51,086 bases of DNA from Saprospiraceae bacterium (GTDB lineage: Bacteria; Bacteroidota; Bacteroidia; Chitinophagales; Saprospiraceae), in assembly GCA_020631235.1 (NCBI GenBank), contig JAHDHQ010000028.1:1-51086 (forward strand), read 5' to 3'. The notes beneath the pieces were generated by a model. It was given only the letters and a program-made list of their open reading frames with translations. It made no database searches and was not told the origin of the DNA. Shown in pieces: positions 17,400-27,344 of this stretch (within the stretch, counting starts at the first letter, position 1; the number at the start of each line of letters is the position of its first letter). A program made the position numbers and the translations under genes.

Positions 17400-18722
17400 T
17401 TATTTAATCGTAAATGTTCCTTGGTTAAAATGGATGATTTGTACTTTGTTATTGAGAAAGTATTCTATATTTTTTTTATCGTTTGGATCTTCTTCAGGAT
17501 CTACTAAATAACGGCTTACATTAAACGACGAAATTAGATATTGGCTTTGATCTTCTTCTAAGAAAAATTGGAAAGACTTACCATAGGCATCTAAGTTTTT
17601 AAGGACATATTTCCCAATGTCGTATCCTTCGCAAGCATCTTTTCCTGGTAAAGTATTATATAGATTAAAATACCTTGATCTAAATTGTTTTACGAAGCTA
17701 TTATTTTTATCAAAGAACCTAGATTGAGCAACGGTAGCGTTAAGGTTGAGGTATAAATCATAATTCATTTTATCGGACTCGGCCATAATCGGCATGCCAT
17801 AAACAGTCACTTTTTGCGTAGATTTCTCTACTCGTAATCTTCGCATACAAGAATATACAAAGGATTCATCAGCACTTTTCCAGTTGGGAATAATAAGAGC
17901 AATATCTTTTTCGAATAGGGTAGAGTCAAAAACAGTCTCTCCATATTTTAACGAATCATCACTTATGAGCAGTTCTTGAAAAGCTTCTCGCGATTTGTAA
18001 TTAGCAGCAAATTCTTGAAAATATTTAAAACGAGCCTTGTCTGTTGTTTTTTCTCGGCCTAGCAAGTATACATTTTCTGTAGAGAAATGATCCAGTGCGT
18101 CCTCTGCTATGGCGTAATAGTGGTCTTCTAAATTGGGTTTAAGCTGCACATAGTTAGGATTTTTTTGAGCTATCCGTTTTGATGCCTGCCAAGGAGAAAT
18201 TAGTACTGCATCGTTTTCCTTAGCTACTAGTGCTGCATTCTTGATTTTTGTTTTGTCATATGGGCCGATAATTACATCAGCCTGGCTCAAAGTGTTTGTG
18301 GACATGGCACCATCAGAAGAATCATAAACATCTATTTGCATTGAACTGGAGCCTGAATACTCATCAAAAGCCATTTTCATTCCTGTGTAGAATTGAATAA
18401 ATCTATTTTCTATAGTTCCTTTTTCGATGAGTTTATTTCCAGTTGCAGTTCGAGCATTAAAAGGAATAAGTAAGGCAATATTGTATTGCTCTTTTGTAGC
18501 TGTTGTAATTACTTTTTTACTACCTATGGGTGGGTGATCGTTTTCATCAGCAAAAGTCCACTGCACTTCTTCCACTTTTTTAGTTCCTTCGTTTGAAGGC
18601 GTGTTCGTGTTTGTCGATGGTTTTGGCTTAGTAGGTGTCTTGACTACCTTTTTCTTACTAACACAAGAGCTAGCAAGTAGTATACAGACAAATATTAAAT
18701 AGAAATATTTATTCCCACTCAA
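17400..18722 (-). CDS. Periplasmic-binding-protein-like lipoprotein
   Basis: About 440 residues. A short hydrophobic signal with lipobox LASSC is followed by a Lys/Thr/Pro linker and a region with the layout of type 1 periplasmic binding (Leu/Ile/Val-binding) proteins: [10 protein letters not shown], a small-molecule pocket region, [13 protein letters not shown], and [10 protein letters not shown]. No transporter genes are adjacent, so it is more likely a LppC/receptor-like lipoprotein than an uptake component. Start choice: TTG at 18722 gives a normal lipoprotein signal and overlaps guaA by only 14 bases; ATG at 18758 would add 12 residues and overlap by 50. In operon with guaA and trmH. Confidence 0.75.
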   Translation of the reverse strand: MSGNKYFYLIFVCILLASSCVSKKKVVKTPTKPKPSTNTNTPSNEGTKKVEEVQWTFADENDHPPIGSKKVITTATKEQYNIALLIPFNARTATGNKLIEKGTIENRFIQFYTGMKMAFDEYSGSSSMQIDVYDSSDGAMSTNTLSQADVIIGPYDKTKIKNAALVAKENDAVLISPWQASKRIAQKNPNYVQLKPNLEDHYYAIAEDALDHFSTENVYLLGREKTTDKARFKYFQEFAANYKSREAFQELLISDDSLKYGETVFDSTLFEKDIALIIPNWKSADESFVYSCMRRLRVEKSTQKVTVYGMPIMAESDKMNYDLYLNLNATVAQSRFFDKNNSFVKQFRSRYFNLYNTLPGKDACEGYDIGKYVLKNLDAYGKSFQFFLEEDQSQYLISSFNVSRYLVDPEEDPNDKKNIEYFLNNKVQIIHFNQGTFTIK

Positions 18723-20238
18723 TGGTTGCAGGCGGTTTAGTGCTAATATCATAGACAACTCTATTTATTCCTTTTACTTGATTAATTATTTCATTGGACA
18801 CTTTGGCTAATAGCTTATAAGGCAGCTCGGCCCAAGTGGCGGTCATGCCATCTATCGATTCCACAGCTCTTAAAGCTATAGTGAATTCATATGTTCTTTC
18901 ATCACCCATTACTCCAACTGATTTGACAGGGAGTAATATTGTGCCAGCCTGCCATACTTTTTCGTACCATCCTTCTTCTTTCAATGTTTGGATGAATATG
19001 TGGTCAGCAGCTTGATTTAGGGCAATTTTTTCAGGTGTAATATCTCCTAATATTCGTATAGCTAAACCAGGACCTGGGAAAGGATGACGTTGTAGAATAC
19101 TATTTTTTAGACCAAGGTAGGCACCTACTTTTCGGACTTCATCCTTGAACAACATCCTCAATGGTTCTACTAATTTTAAACCCATTTTTTCAGGAAGTCC
19201 GCCGACATTATGATGAGACTTTATGGTTACAGATGGCCCGAAAACGGATACGGATTCGATTACATCTGGGTATATGGTGCCTTGGGCTAAAAAAGAAACG
19301 CCTTCTATTTTTTTAGCTTCTTTTTCAAAAACTTCGATAAAAACTCTACCTATAATTTTTCGCTTTTGCTCAGGATCAGAAACACCTTTCAGTTCGTTAA
19401 GAAATGCATCACTTGCATCTATTCCTTTCACGTTTAAACCCATATCCTTGTATGAATCTAACACTTCATTATATTCATCCTGCCTTAACAAGCCATTATT
19501 AATAAAAATACCCGTCATACGGTTACCTATGGCTTTATGGATCAATAGAGCAGCTACACTAGAATCTACGCCTCCTGAGAGTCCTAAAATGACTTTTTCT
19601 TCTCCAATTTGCTTTTTTAAGGAAGCAATCATATCATCAGAAAACCGATTAGCTTGCCATTCGGGTTTGCAGTGGCAAATACTATCTGCAAAATTTTTAA
19701 GTATTAGCTCACCATCTATGGTGTGAGAAACTTCGGGATGAAATTGGATACCATAAATAGGGTGTTCGTTATGGGTATACTCAAAGGCAGCCACAGGTAT
19801 ATCCTTGGTATTTGCAACAACTGTAAAATCTTTGGGTAATCGGTTTATGGTGTCACTATGTGACATCCAGACTTGTTTGTTAGTCAAGCCTTTGGTTAGC
19901 AAACAATCAGCTTGAATGTTTATTTCGGCATGACCATATTCCCGTTTATTAGAAGACTTTACTTCGCCTCCTAAAGAATAAGTTAAATATTGTGCTCCAT
20001 AACAAATACCGAGTATAGGATATTTTTTGCTCAATTCTTTAACTGGAAAATTGAGTCTATTTTCATTTCGTACACTAAAAGGACTTCCGGATAAAATCAC
20101 TCCTTTTACGGAGTCATCTAAAACATCAATACTTTTGTTAAAGGGGTAAATAACTGAACAATAATTCATTTCCCTTAATCTTCGAGAAATGAGTTGTGTA
20201 AACTGTGATCCAAAATCAAAAATGGCTATCTTCTCCAT
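18709..20238 (-). CDS. guaA: GMP synthase (glutamine-hydrolysing)
   Basis: Converts XMP to GMP using ATP and glutamine, the last step of de novo GMP synthesis. The 509 residues carry the class I amidotransferase with catalytic C79 (GICYGAQYL) and the His-Glu pair in FHPEVSH, then the ATP-pyrophosphatase domain with SGGVDSS, and the C-terminal dimerisation domain ending in the family-typical ATIEWE. Complete and normal length. It is flanked by a secreted OmpA-like gene upstream and a lipoprotein gene whose start overlaps its end. Confidence 0.98.
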   Translation of the reverse strand: MEKIAIFDFGSQFTQLISRRLREMNYCSVIYPFNKSIDVLDDSVKGVILSGSPFSVRNENRLNFPVKELSKKYPILGICYGAQYLTYSLGGEVKSSNKREYGHAEINIQADCLLTKGLTNKQVWMSHSDTINRLPKDFTVVANTKDIPVAAFEYTHNEHPIYGIQFHPEVSHTIDGELILKNFADSICHCKPEWQANRFSDDMIASLKKQIGEEKVILGLSGGVDSSVAALLIHKAIGNRMTGIFINNGLLRQDEYNEVLDSYKDMGLNVKGIDASDAFLNELKGVSDPEQKRKIIGRVFIEVFEKEAKKIEGVSFLAQGTIYPDVIESVSVFGPSVTIKSHHNVGGLPEKMGLKLVEPLRMLFKDEVRKVGAYLGLKNSILQRHPFPGPGLAIRILGDITPEKIALNQAADHIFIQTLKEEGWYEKVWQAGTILLPVKSVGVMGDERTYEFTIALRAVESIDGMTATWAELPYKLLAKVSNEIINQVKGINRVVYDISTKPPATIEWE

Positions 20239-20296
20239 CTGAACAAAGATAGCTAGTTTACTGGCAAAATACCTGTAAAGCTTATTGAAAAAAGCG

Positions 20297-20860
20297 CTAC
20301 TTTATTTTAATTTGAACATTATTAGTCGCGGCACTAGACTCAGTGACGGATATCACCATTTTGCTGTTTGTGATATTGGCTTTTTGCAAATAATTTTGAC
20401 AAACTTCGATTCTTTCGTTGGCGAGCTGCTGGGATTTTCGGTCGCCTTTAGTGTAGTACGAAGAAATAAGTAAGAATGAGCTGACTCTTTTGTTGTAGAC
20501 TTCGATAACTTTATCTAGTTTTTCAAGAGATTGCTCACTTAACTTTCCAGATTCTTGTTCGAAAAAAACATTATAAAATGAAGCTCCGTTTTTAGCAACT
20601 TCTACTTCTTCGATCAGTTTGTTATTTGGCCAAACTGCTTGTGCATCTGGTCTAGATTGATTAGTATATGGGATAAAGCCAGTCATATAACCTGGTATTT
20701 TTCTGTAGACCTTTAATATTTCACCATAGCTGGCAAGATTTACTTCCGTGGCTTCACCTTCAATTAAGATTACGGTTTTCTTACCTTCTTGACTAAAAAG
20801 CAAGCTAGAACTACATATGAATACTAGTAGAAAAAGTACATTTTTTACTTGGCTATACAT
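20297..20860 (-). CDS. Secreted protein with degenerate OmpA-like C-terminal domain
   Basis: A 187-residue protein with a signal peptide (1-23, ending LLFSQ). The second half follows the OmpA C-terminal pattern: [23 protein letters not shown], then a strand-helix unit ending in S-x-x-L-A-x-E-R-x-E-V-C-x-x-Y-L. Aligned to canonical OmpA, the helix Arg is kept, but the peptidoglycan-binding Asp of the GHTD motif aligns with Tyr and the Asn of NxxLSxxR is Ser, so ordinary diaminopimelate binding looks lost. It lies between nusB (34 bases) and guaA (58 bases) in the same direction. Precise function unknown. Confidence 0.75.
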   Translation of the reverse strand: MYSQVKNVLFLLVFICSSSLLFSQEGKKTVILIEGEATEVNLASYGEILKVYRKIPGYMTGFIPYTNQSRPDAQAVWPNNKLIEEVEVAKNGASFYNVFFEQESGKLSEQSLEKLDKVIEVYNKRVSSFLLISSYYTKGDRKSQQLANERIEVCQNYLQKANITNSKMVISVTESSAATNNVQIKIK

Positions 20861-20894
20861 AATGAGACAATTTTAAATTAGAATACATCAAATA

Positions 20895-21830
20895 TTATTC
20901 CACAAGTCCCCGTCCTTCTTTCTTTATTTTCCCTTCTTCGGTTAAGTCTTTCATTAATTTATCTAAGACTCCGTTTACAAACTCTTTACTTTTGTCAGTA
21001 CTATAAACTTTGGAAATATCTACATATTCGTTAATCGTAACTTTGGTAGGTATGGATGTGAAGTTAATCATTTCACAAAGAGCCATTTTGAGTATGATAG
21101 TATCGACAATAGCTAGCCGTTCTACATCCCAATTTTTTATGACTGCTTCGATGGATTCCATATATTGTTTGTCATTGTCGATGACTTGGTTAAATAGGGA
21201 TTCTCCATATTCCTTCGTCGTTTCATCATCAGGATAATGATGCTTGAAGTCTAGTTCTTTATCTTTTAATCCTTTCAGATATTTTTTAACTACGCCCACA
21301 ATGAGTGACTTCTCATCAATCCAGTTAGCGTACCTGTCTTCCATAACTTCTTCGAAGTATTCACTCTTTCGACAAAATCTAAATAGCTCTAGAAGTATTT
21401 CAGTGTGACTTTGTTCGCCACCTTCCGCATTTAAGATGTAATCTTTGTACTCTTCTGTTTTAGAAAAGTCATCATATATCTGTTTATAAAAGTCTCCATT
21501 GCTTGTGTCAAGGAAACCTAACTTTGACATGTTTTTATTGATTGCCTTATCTTCTAGAATGAGAGACATTCCTGAGGCATTAAAAATTTTAGCTGTGAAA
21601 ACCTTATCATAATCTCCAGGCAGATGCTTAGATTTACGCTTAGCTTCATCGCTCACTGAAATCTCCGTAATCTTGTAGAGATTATATACTGTATAAATAA
21701 ATAATTCAAAACTTTGATCAATAGACTCTTGAAACTTAACCTTTGCCTGAGCAATGGTCAAAGCACTATCCCGATCCATTGAATAGAGTAGTTGTAAAAT
21801 TTTTATTCTTACACTCCTTCTGCTTAACAT
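20895..21830 (-). CDS. nusB: Transcription antitermination factor NusB
   Basis: RNA-binding partner of NusE (S10) in rRNA antitermination. Bacteroidota NusB proteins are about 300 residues; this one is 311, with a long N-terminal helical extension and the conserved NusB fold at the C-terminus: W-D-V-E-R-L-A-x-V-D-x-I-I-L-K-M-A, then P-T-K-V-T-I-N-E-Y-V-D-I-S-K-x-Y-S and a K-S-x-E-F-V-N-G-V-L-D motif. It heads a minus-strand cluster continuing to the OmpA-like gene, guaA, the lipoprotein and trmH. A -7 element lies 40 bases upstream. Confidence 0.94.
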   Translation of the reverse strand: MLSRRSVRIKILQLLYSMDRDSALTIAQAKVKFQESIDQSFELFIYTVYNLYKITEISVSDEAKRKSKHLPGDYDKVFTAKIFNASGMSLILEDKAINKNMSKLGFLDTSNGDFYKQIYDDFSKTEEYKDYILNAEGGEQSHTEILLELFRFCRKSEYFEEVMEDRYANWIDEKSLIVGVVKKYLKGLKDKELDFKHHYPDDETTKEYGESLFNQVIDNDKQYMESIEAVIKNWDVERLAIVDTIILKMALCEMINFTSIPTKVTINEYVDISKVYSTDKSKEFVNGVLDKLMKDLTEEGKIKKEGRGLVE

Positions 21831-21869
21831 ATCTTTTAATTATCCACTTGTTCGATTACAAATGCGATA

Positions 21870-21877
21870 CAAAAATA
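21870..21877 (-). promoter_or_regulatory. Candidate -7 element TATTTTTG for nusB
   Basis: On the minus strand this is a perfect TAnnTTTG match 40 bases upstream of the nusB start. The -33 element is weak. Confidence 0.4.
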
Positions 21878-21971
21878 TGCGGATTATTAAATATTCCTCA
21901 CAGATTAAGCATTTTTTTTAATTTTTAATATTAAGATTTTATAAATATGTCTTTGAGGTTCAATTTCGCTC

Positions 21972-23462
21972 TTATTTTGAAAAATAGGTTGACATAATTT
22001 CGGATGAATTCAACTTATTTATGTGCCATTTATCTACCATTTTACCTTTGTCCCACAACATGACTCCTGGGTTAGACCTAACCAATGTTTTTAACAATAT
22101 ATCATCCGCCATGCACATTTCGATGCCTTTCAAATTAAAGTCCTTCTGATACTGTTTAATCTGATCAGGTGAAGCACCACCTATGACATAATACACTGGT
22201 ATGCCTTTATTGACAAAAGTAGAAGCAAAGGAAGAAATGGTATTGGCTTTTTTACTGAACTTAGCGTCCCAAGTATATTTGTTTATTTTTCTTTCCTTAT
22301 TAATAATAGTGTCTAACTGATTTACTATCATCAGCTTCCCATTGTCTAAGGTTTGTAAAGTATCTTTTGTAAATAGAGAGTCTACATAGCTTTCTGTAAT
22401 TTGCTGGACATCTGCTTTTAATTTGTAGGATACTAGCAAAATAAGCGGTTTTTCGCTTTCTAAAAAGGTATAGGTTAGATCATTACTTAGCAAATCAGTT
22501 ACTTCGAATTCAGAAATTTTAGTTGGTTTTATACTTGGTTCTGTTTTTACTTGTTCGATGACTTCCCAATCCTTTTTGTTGTAATTGGTGGTCATTTCTT
22601 TATAGTATACCGCACTTGGCAACTCGACCACTTTTCCATCAGATCTATTTTTCAATTTCCAAGCCACAATTTCCACACTTCCTTGAGCTTCTTCTTCGGC
22701 TATTCTAGTAGCAGCTACATCTTTACCTTTGTGGAATGGTCTAAAATCCATATGAGGAATATCCCAAACATAATTGCTCAAACAATATATAAGTATCAGT
22801 ATTGTCGAAATAGCAACTATTATATTCCGTATGGTTTTAGAAAATAATTGATGCAGTTTAGGCCTAAACATTAGGAATATGATGGCTGGGAAGAGTAAAA
22901 AGACATCCTTAAAGAATGAAACCTTTGGTTCTAATTTGATAAAATCACCAAAGCAACCACAATCTTTGACTTTCATGTTATTCGCATCATATGGGCCCCA
23001 TGTAGAAAACTTAAAGAAATTCCCTCCTTCTTGCACATAGCCTGTCAAATAAGTAAATCCAGTGAGCAAAGTAAAAAATGCCACCAAGCCAAAAAATGAC
23101 CAAGCAGTAAATTTAGGCTTGGCTCCTACAATGAGCATAATCCCTAAAACGATTTCAAAAACTATAACAAATACTGAAATGGCTACATTATACTCGGCAA
23201 AAAAAGGAAACATCGGACTGATAAAGGACACCCAAGTTTCTTGAAAAGTAGATTCGAACTCTTTAAAATAATCTTGAAGTTTATAGGCTGTTCCTAATGG
23301 ATCGACGGCTTTAACCCAACCAGAAAACACAAATAAAGCACCGCAAAAATTTTGCAAATAACTGATTAAAACGTTGTTATGTCTCTTGAAAACAAATACC
23401 GTCAACAAAGTTAACAGAATGGCAATCGCCCCAATCATCAATATTAGTGTAGTTAAATTCAT
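21972..23462 (-). CDS. DoxX-family membrane protein of the BT_3928 type
   Basis: A 496-residue membrane protein. The N-terminal half (about 1-240) holds six or so hydrophobic helices and the DoxX/MauE-like features F-S-G-W-V-K-A-V-D-P-L-G-T and CGCFGD. The C-terminal half (about 245-496) is extracytoplasmic, mixed alpha/beta, ending in a segment with a thioredoxin-like rhythm (PGVMLWDKGKMV, typical of the tail of this family) but without a CxxC pair. Relatives are widespread in Bacteroidota, often beside housekeeping genes, and their role is unproven; DoxX/MauE proteins are linked to quinone or disulfide redox chemistry. Confidence 0.85.
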   Translation of the reverse strand: MNLTTLILMIGAIAILLTLLTVFVFKRHNNVLISYLQNFCGALFVFSGWVKAVDPLGTAYKLQDYFKEFESTFQETWVSFISPMFPFFAEYNVAISVFVIVFEIVLGIMLIVGAKPKFTAWSFFGLVAFFTLLTGFTYLTGYVQEGGNFFKFSTWGPYDANNMKVKDCGCFGDFIKLEPKVSFFKDVFLLFPAIIFLMFRPKLHQLFSKTIRNIIVAISTILILIYCLSNYVWDIPHMDFRPFHKGKDVAATRIAEEEAQGSVEIVAWKLKNRSDGKVVELPSAVYYKEMTTNYNKKDWEVIEQVKTEPSIKPTKISEFEVTDLLSNDLTYTFLESEKPLILLVSYKLKADVQQITESYVDSLFTKDTLQTLDNGKLMIVNQLDTIINKERKINKYTWDAKFSKKANTISSFASTFVNKGIPVYYVIGGASPDQIKQYQKDFNLKGIEMCMADDILLKTLVRSNPGVMLWDKGKMVDKWHINKLNSSEIMSTYFSK

Positions 23463-23485
23463 AGTTTCTTTTTATTACTCTTCTT

Positions 23486-23493
23486 CAAAATTA
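23486..23493 (-). promoter_or_regulatory. Candidate -7 element TAATTTTG for the DoxX gene
   Basis: Perfect minus-strand match to TAnnTTTG 24 bases upstream of the start at 23462, giving a 5' leader of roughly 15-20 bases. A clear -33 element is not seen. Confidence 0.45.
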
Positions 23494-23601
23494 CAAATAT
23501 GATTTTTTCTAATTTATACAAAGGTGAGAATTTCCTGATTCTTTTATTCTCAATAATTTGTGAATGTTTTGTCAATAAGGTTTTTAGATGGGCTCAATAA
23601 A

Positions 23602-23635
23602 CAAAAATGCCTCACATTAATTTATAATGTGAGGC
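23602..23635 (-). terminator. Rho-independent terminator (minus strand)
   Basis: A perfect 11-bp stem (23609-23619 with 23625-23635) with a short loop. On the minus strand it is followed by a T-run (complement of AAAAA at 23603-23607). It ends the gene at 23656-24324. Confidence 0.85.
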
Positions 23636-23655
23636 AGATCTTTAAGAAATTAAAC

Positions 23656-24324
23656 TTACCAATCAATATGATCACTTTCTTTCTTTAACCTAAAAGAACG
23701 ATCACCGTGTCTATCTCTCCAAACTAAATCTCCATTGTTTTGGTAGTGATATACATTACCTCTATCGTCCCTAAATGAATCATTAGATGTTTTTCTAAAT
23801 CGATACCATAACTTTTCACCTCTTAATTTTACTTTTATATTACCACGATCATTGAGAATAATTACTCGATCTCCTGTTTGGCTGGAATACCACGTGCCTT
23901 CTAAATGAGCTCCGAGGTTTGACCTGTGTCGAAAAGTTCTGTTTCTTTCATTATCTCTATATCCGTAATAAGGATCATTTTGCCATTGCGGTTGACATGT
24001 TGCTCCATAATGAGTGTGTCGTATTATTTTTCGAAAGGATATTCCATGATTATGATCACGATGTCTTTCGTAAAGTTTTATTCGATCAATATCCTTTACT
24101 TTTATGGTGTAGCCACAATTTGATCGATATTTATTTTGCGATACTCTGCTAAAGTAGATGGGTCTATGGGATCTAAGTCCGTAAACATCCAAGCCTTGTC
24201 TATGTTTTTCAATAGTGATTTTCGACTCTTGAAAATCATTTACCCAAACTCCATTTAAAAATCCATTGGCGGAAAGAAGGAACGGAGAGCACCCAATGGC
24301 TAAAAGTATTAATAGCTTTTTCAT
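23656..24324 (-). CDS. Secreted basic protein with a duplicated beta-rich module
   Basis: A 222-residue secreted protein, signal peptide about 1-19. I do not recognise a named family. Two similar modules are visible, about residues 22-87 and 140-213. Each begins L-x-G-x-W, has alternating beta strands, a V/I-x-I-x-x-x-x-G-x-x-x-x-L segment and an aromatic strand with N-x-Y/F-R. This is the rhythm of small lipocalin/META-like barrels. The linker is rich in His, Arg, Asn and Tyr. The whole mature protein is strongly basic. It is monocistronic with its own terminator. Confidence 0.7.
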   Translation of the reverse strand: MKKLLILLAIGCSPFLLSANGFLNGVWVNDFQESKITIEKHRQGLDVYGLRSHRPIYFSRVSQNKYRSNCGYTIKVKDIDRIKLYERHRDHNHGISFRKIIRHTHYGATCQPQWQNDPYYGYRDNERNRTFRHRSNLGAHLEGTWYSSQTGDRVIILNDRGNIKVKLRGEKLWYRFRKTSNDSFRDDRGNVYHYQNNGDLVWRDRHGDRSFRLKKESDHIDW

Positions 24325-24457
24325 AATCTAAGGTTTTAATGATTAACAATAATTAAATGTAATCACAGAAACCGTTAAGAGCTATTATCTAAATGTTAGC
24401 GAGCCATTAAAATTAAAGAAGAATGATGGCTAAATGTTAAAATGCACAGTTCGACCT

Positions 24458-26323
24458 CTATTTTTCATCTAGATTTTCGTCTTCAGATTCAGGAAACGGG
24501 AACACATTGTTATTTAAATCTACATCAGCTAATCTTCCGGTAGGGTCTATCTGTATGCTTTGTATATTTTCCAATGGGAGATTGATGCTTGCTTCATATT
24601 GAGGATGGGTCCATGGCCAATCAGGAAGCACTTCAAAAGTCATGTCTGAAAACTCTTGTGCTTTTTCACCTCTCATTAATGTGTTAGGAATGTGATAGAC
24701 GGCTGTGTTGCCTTCATTATCTGTTACAAATAAGTCTAAAGGCATGTGCATTAAACTATTAGATAATAAAATTTTAGTTTGTGTATCGTCAGCATATACT
24801 GAGTCAATAGCAAAATCGATAGTTTTTGTTGAATTTATCCAATATTCATTGTACCAATCTAATTCTAGGTTCGATGTTTTTTCCATAACACGCATAAAGT
24901 CATTAGCTGTTGGGTGTTTAAATTTCCATTCATCATAATATCTTAAAAGACCTTTATCAAAAGATTTTTTGCCAATGATGTATTCTAGTTGCTTTAGATA
25001 CACAGCACCTTTAACATAGGATCCGACACCATAAGCCGCATTTGTAGTGTAGTGATCTGCATGGGTGCTTAAAGGTTCCTCCAATCCACTTTGGCTAAAT
25101 CCAGCATATCTAATCATGGAGTTGTAAATAGGATTTTCTTGCACATCTCCAGGTAGTAGTTCTATAGCTCTTAAATAATTCATAGTTTCAGATGTACCGA
25201 AACTAGTAAATCCTTCATCCATCCACGGGTATAAGGCTTCGTTTGTGGCTAACATCATTTGATACCAAGAATGCATCCATTCGTGTATACTTACACCTAT
25301 GAGTGATTCCATTGTGCGTTCGCCTGTAATTAAAGTGATCATAGGGTATTCCATACCCCCATCACCGCCTTGAATGATGGTATATTGCGGGTATGGATAA
25401 TAACCATACCTATCATACATAAATTCGCTAGCTGCGCTCATATATTCATGCAGCTTTGGCCAGTTTTCTATTGTTTTTTCAGATGCTTGGTAATAATAAT
25501 TTAAAATGGTTCCTGCTTTATTTTGCTTTTGAAGATGTATGTAATCTTTATCAGCTGCCCAAGCAAAGTCAATCACGTTTTCGGCTAAAAATTGCCAGGT
25601 GGTTTTCTTTCCCTTTAATTTATATTTCACTTCATCTCCTTTCTTTTTGATTTTAAGATCGTTCGCATTTTGCAACATCCCAGAAGCTCCGATGATATAA
25701 TCAGAATCCATGGTGATATTCACTAGGAAGTCACCCCAAATACCGTGGAATTCTCTGCCTATATAAGGGTTAGCACTCCAACCTTTATAGTCATATTCAC
25801 ACATTTTTATATACCATTGGGTCATCGAATAATCAATCCCTTCGGCATTGTCTCTACCTGTTCTTCTTATTTGCAATGGTACTTGACTCTGGTAATCTAT
25901 GCTAAAAATGGTTTTACCACCAGGTAAAATAGGTGATAACAAATCGACCTCTGCAATGGTGTTTTCTACGGTAACTGGGAGTTCGACACCATCTTGGCTA
26001 AGCGTATTAATGTGATGGTAGCCTATCTCGTCATCATCCAAAGCATAAATTCGGTCTACAACTCTTGGGTCTGGATCAGGAATAGTTCTAGACCTCACAT
26101 CCATCATACTATTTGGTTGGAATGCATTATAGTATAAATGAAAAAACGCCTTCTTTAATGTATCGGGAGAATGATTAGTATATTCAATCGTTTGTTTTGT
26201 GGAAAACTGATGCTTTTTCACATCAAAGTCTACATCGATTGTATAGTTAGCTTCTTGCTGCCAATATTGACTGAAAGCAACATTGAACAAACAACAGAAA
26301 ATAAGAGAAAGGGTATATTTCAT
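24458..26323 (-). CDS. M1 family metallopeptidase
   Basis: A 621-residue secreted zinc aminopeptidase-type enzyme. Signal peptide 1-18. The zinc site HEWMH is at residues 347-351 with the third ligand E370, exactly the HExxH-x18-E spacing of M1. The substrate-recognition motif GxMEN appears as GGMEYP just upstream. A C-terminal beta-rich domain follows, ending in an acidic tail (SEDENLDEK); no T9SS tail is present, so a periplasmic location is likely. It begins two bases after the CPBP protease gene, hence co-transcribed. Confidence 0.93.
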   Translation of the reverse strand: MKYTLSLIFCCLFNVAFSQYWQQEANYTIDVDFDVKKHQFSTKQTIEYTNHSPDTLKKAFFHLYYNAFQPNSMMDVRSRTIPDPDPRVVDRIYALDDDEIGYHHINTLSQDGVELPVTVENTIAEVDLLSPILPGGKTIFSIDYQSQVPLQIRRTGRDNAEGIDYSMTQWYIKMCEYDYKGWSANPYIGREFHGIWGDFLVNITMDSDYIIGASGMLQNANDLKIKKKGDEVKYKLKGKKTTWQFLAENVIDFAWAADKDYIHLQKQNKAGTILNYYYQASEKTIENWPKLHEYMSAASEFMYDRYGYYPYPQYTIIQGGDGGMEYPMITLITGERTMESLIGVSIHEWMHSWYQMMLATNEALYPWMDEGFTSFGTSETMNYLRAIELLPGDVQENPIYNSMIRYAGFSQSGLEEPLSTHADHYTTNAAYGVGSYVKGAVYLKQLEYIIGKKSFDKGLLRYYDEWKFKHPTANDFMRVMEKTSNLELDWYNEYWINSTKTIDFAIDSVYADDTQTKILLSNSLMHMPLDLFVTDNEGNTAVYHIPNTLMRGEKAQEFSDMTFEVLPDWPWTHPQYEASINLPLENIQSIQIDPTGRLADVDLNNNVFPFPESEDENLDEK

Positions 26324-26325
26324 AA

Positions 26326-27306
26326 TTAAACCTTATCAATTGGAGAATGAGAAAATGGTTGAAATAGGCGATTAAAAGAAGCCCACTTATATTTTTTGGA
26401 ACAAATAATGATAAAAATTAGTCCTAGTAAGAAAAATGATCCTGTAAGTAAAATAGGATTAATTTCCGAGGTCCTAAACAAAGAATCTGTTTGCAAAGCT
26501 GCCCCTTCATATGACAGCATGAGCGCTCCAAACATATTGGTTGCGGCATGTACCCCAAGAGCTAGCTCTATGCCATCATCCATTACGGTAATGATGCCTA
26601 AAAACAAGCCTGCGGTTAAATAATATAATTGCATTTGCCACATTCCATATTTGACTACTTCTGGATTGCTACTATGTATTGCTCCAAACAAAATTGCGGT
26701 GATTAATATGGGTGCCCAAGCATTTTTTAATAATGACGCAAAACCTTGCATTAGGTATCCTCTAAACACAAACTCTTCTAGAGAAGTTTGTATAGGAAGT
26801 AAGGTAATGCAAATCAGTAATAACACCAGAAAGGGCTTTAATTCAAACTGAAATGTATATGTTTCTGGTGTGCGCAAATACATGATAAACTCTGAAAAGC
26901 AAGCAAGTAAAAACCAAAAAATCAAGCCAAACAACACTCTTCCCCAACGTACTTTTTTGGTGGCATTTATGAGACTAGTAAATGCTCTTTTATGCATAAT
27001 CATGAACAAGTAATACAAAACAGGAAAAGCAAAAATGAAACTTAAAAGTAAGAGCAAAAGGCCTGTGTTGTTGCCAATGCCATAAATGCTGAAATCAGGA
27101 TTTTCCATAAATTTATCCAGCTCACTGGTTCCTAAATCAGGATTTTCTTGCTGCGCTCTTAAAATGGCAAAAGTGAGGGGAAATTGTCCCACAAAGTAGG
27201 CTACTATCACTCCAAACATGACCATTGGATATCTCCACCAATCGTTCAGACCTTCCCAAGCTTGTTTTAAATAAGTCATATCACTAATTCGCTCCAAAAA
27301 TAGCAT
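26326..27306 (-). CDS. CPBP family intramembrane glutamic endopeptidase
   Basis: A 326-residue membrane protein with about eight hydrophobic helices and the three CPBP/Rce1-like motifs: EExxxR (SLEEFVFRGYL), FxxxH (LFGAIHSS) and HxxxN (HAATNMF). Members cleave or bind peptides within the membrane; some modify bacteriocins or prenylated proteins. The start at 27306 is the first ATG; a second at 27279 would give MTYLKQAWEGL and is also credible. It leads a two-gene unit with the M1 peptidase (two-base gap) and is divergent from the DUF6580 gene. Confidence 0.9.
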   Translation of the reverse strand: MLFLERISDMTYLKQAWEGLNDWWRYPMVMFGVIVAYFVGQFPLTFAILRAQQENPDLGTSELDKFMENPDFSIYGIGNNTGLLLLLLSFIFAFPVLYYLFMIMHKRAFTSLINATKKVRWGRVLFGLIFWFLLACFSEFIMYLRTPETYTFQFELKPFLVLLLICITLLPIQTSLEEFVFRGYLMQGFASLLKNAWAPILITAILFGAIHSSNPEVVKYGMWQMQLYYLTAGLFLGIITVMDDGIELALGVHAATNMFGALMLSYEGAALQTDSLFRTSEINPILLTGSFFLLGLIFIIICSKKYKWASFNRLFQPFSHSPIDKV

Positions 27307-27344
27307 TTTCCTTGATTTCTAATAGATAAGCCCGAAAGCCTTAA

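Noticed and set aside
19223-19726. Open frame of 167 codons on the plus strand inside guaA
   Set aside because: It is fully antisense to a complete, well-conserved guaA, has no signal or known domain, and its composition follows the opposite strand's codons.
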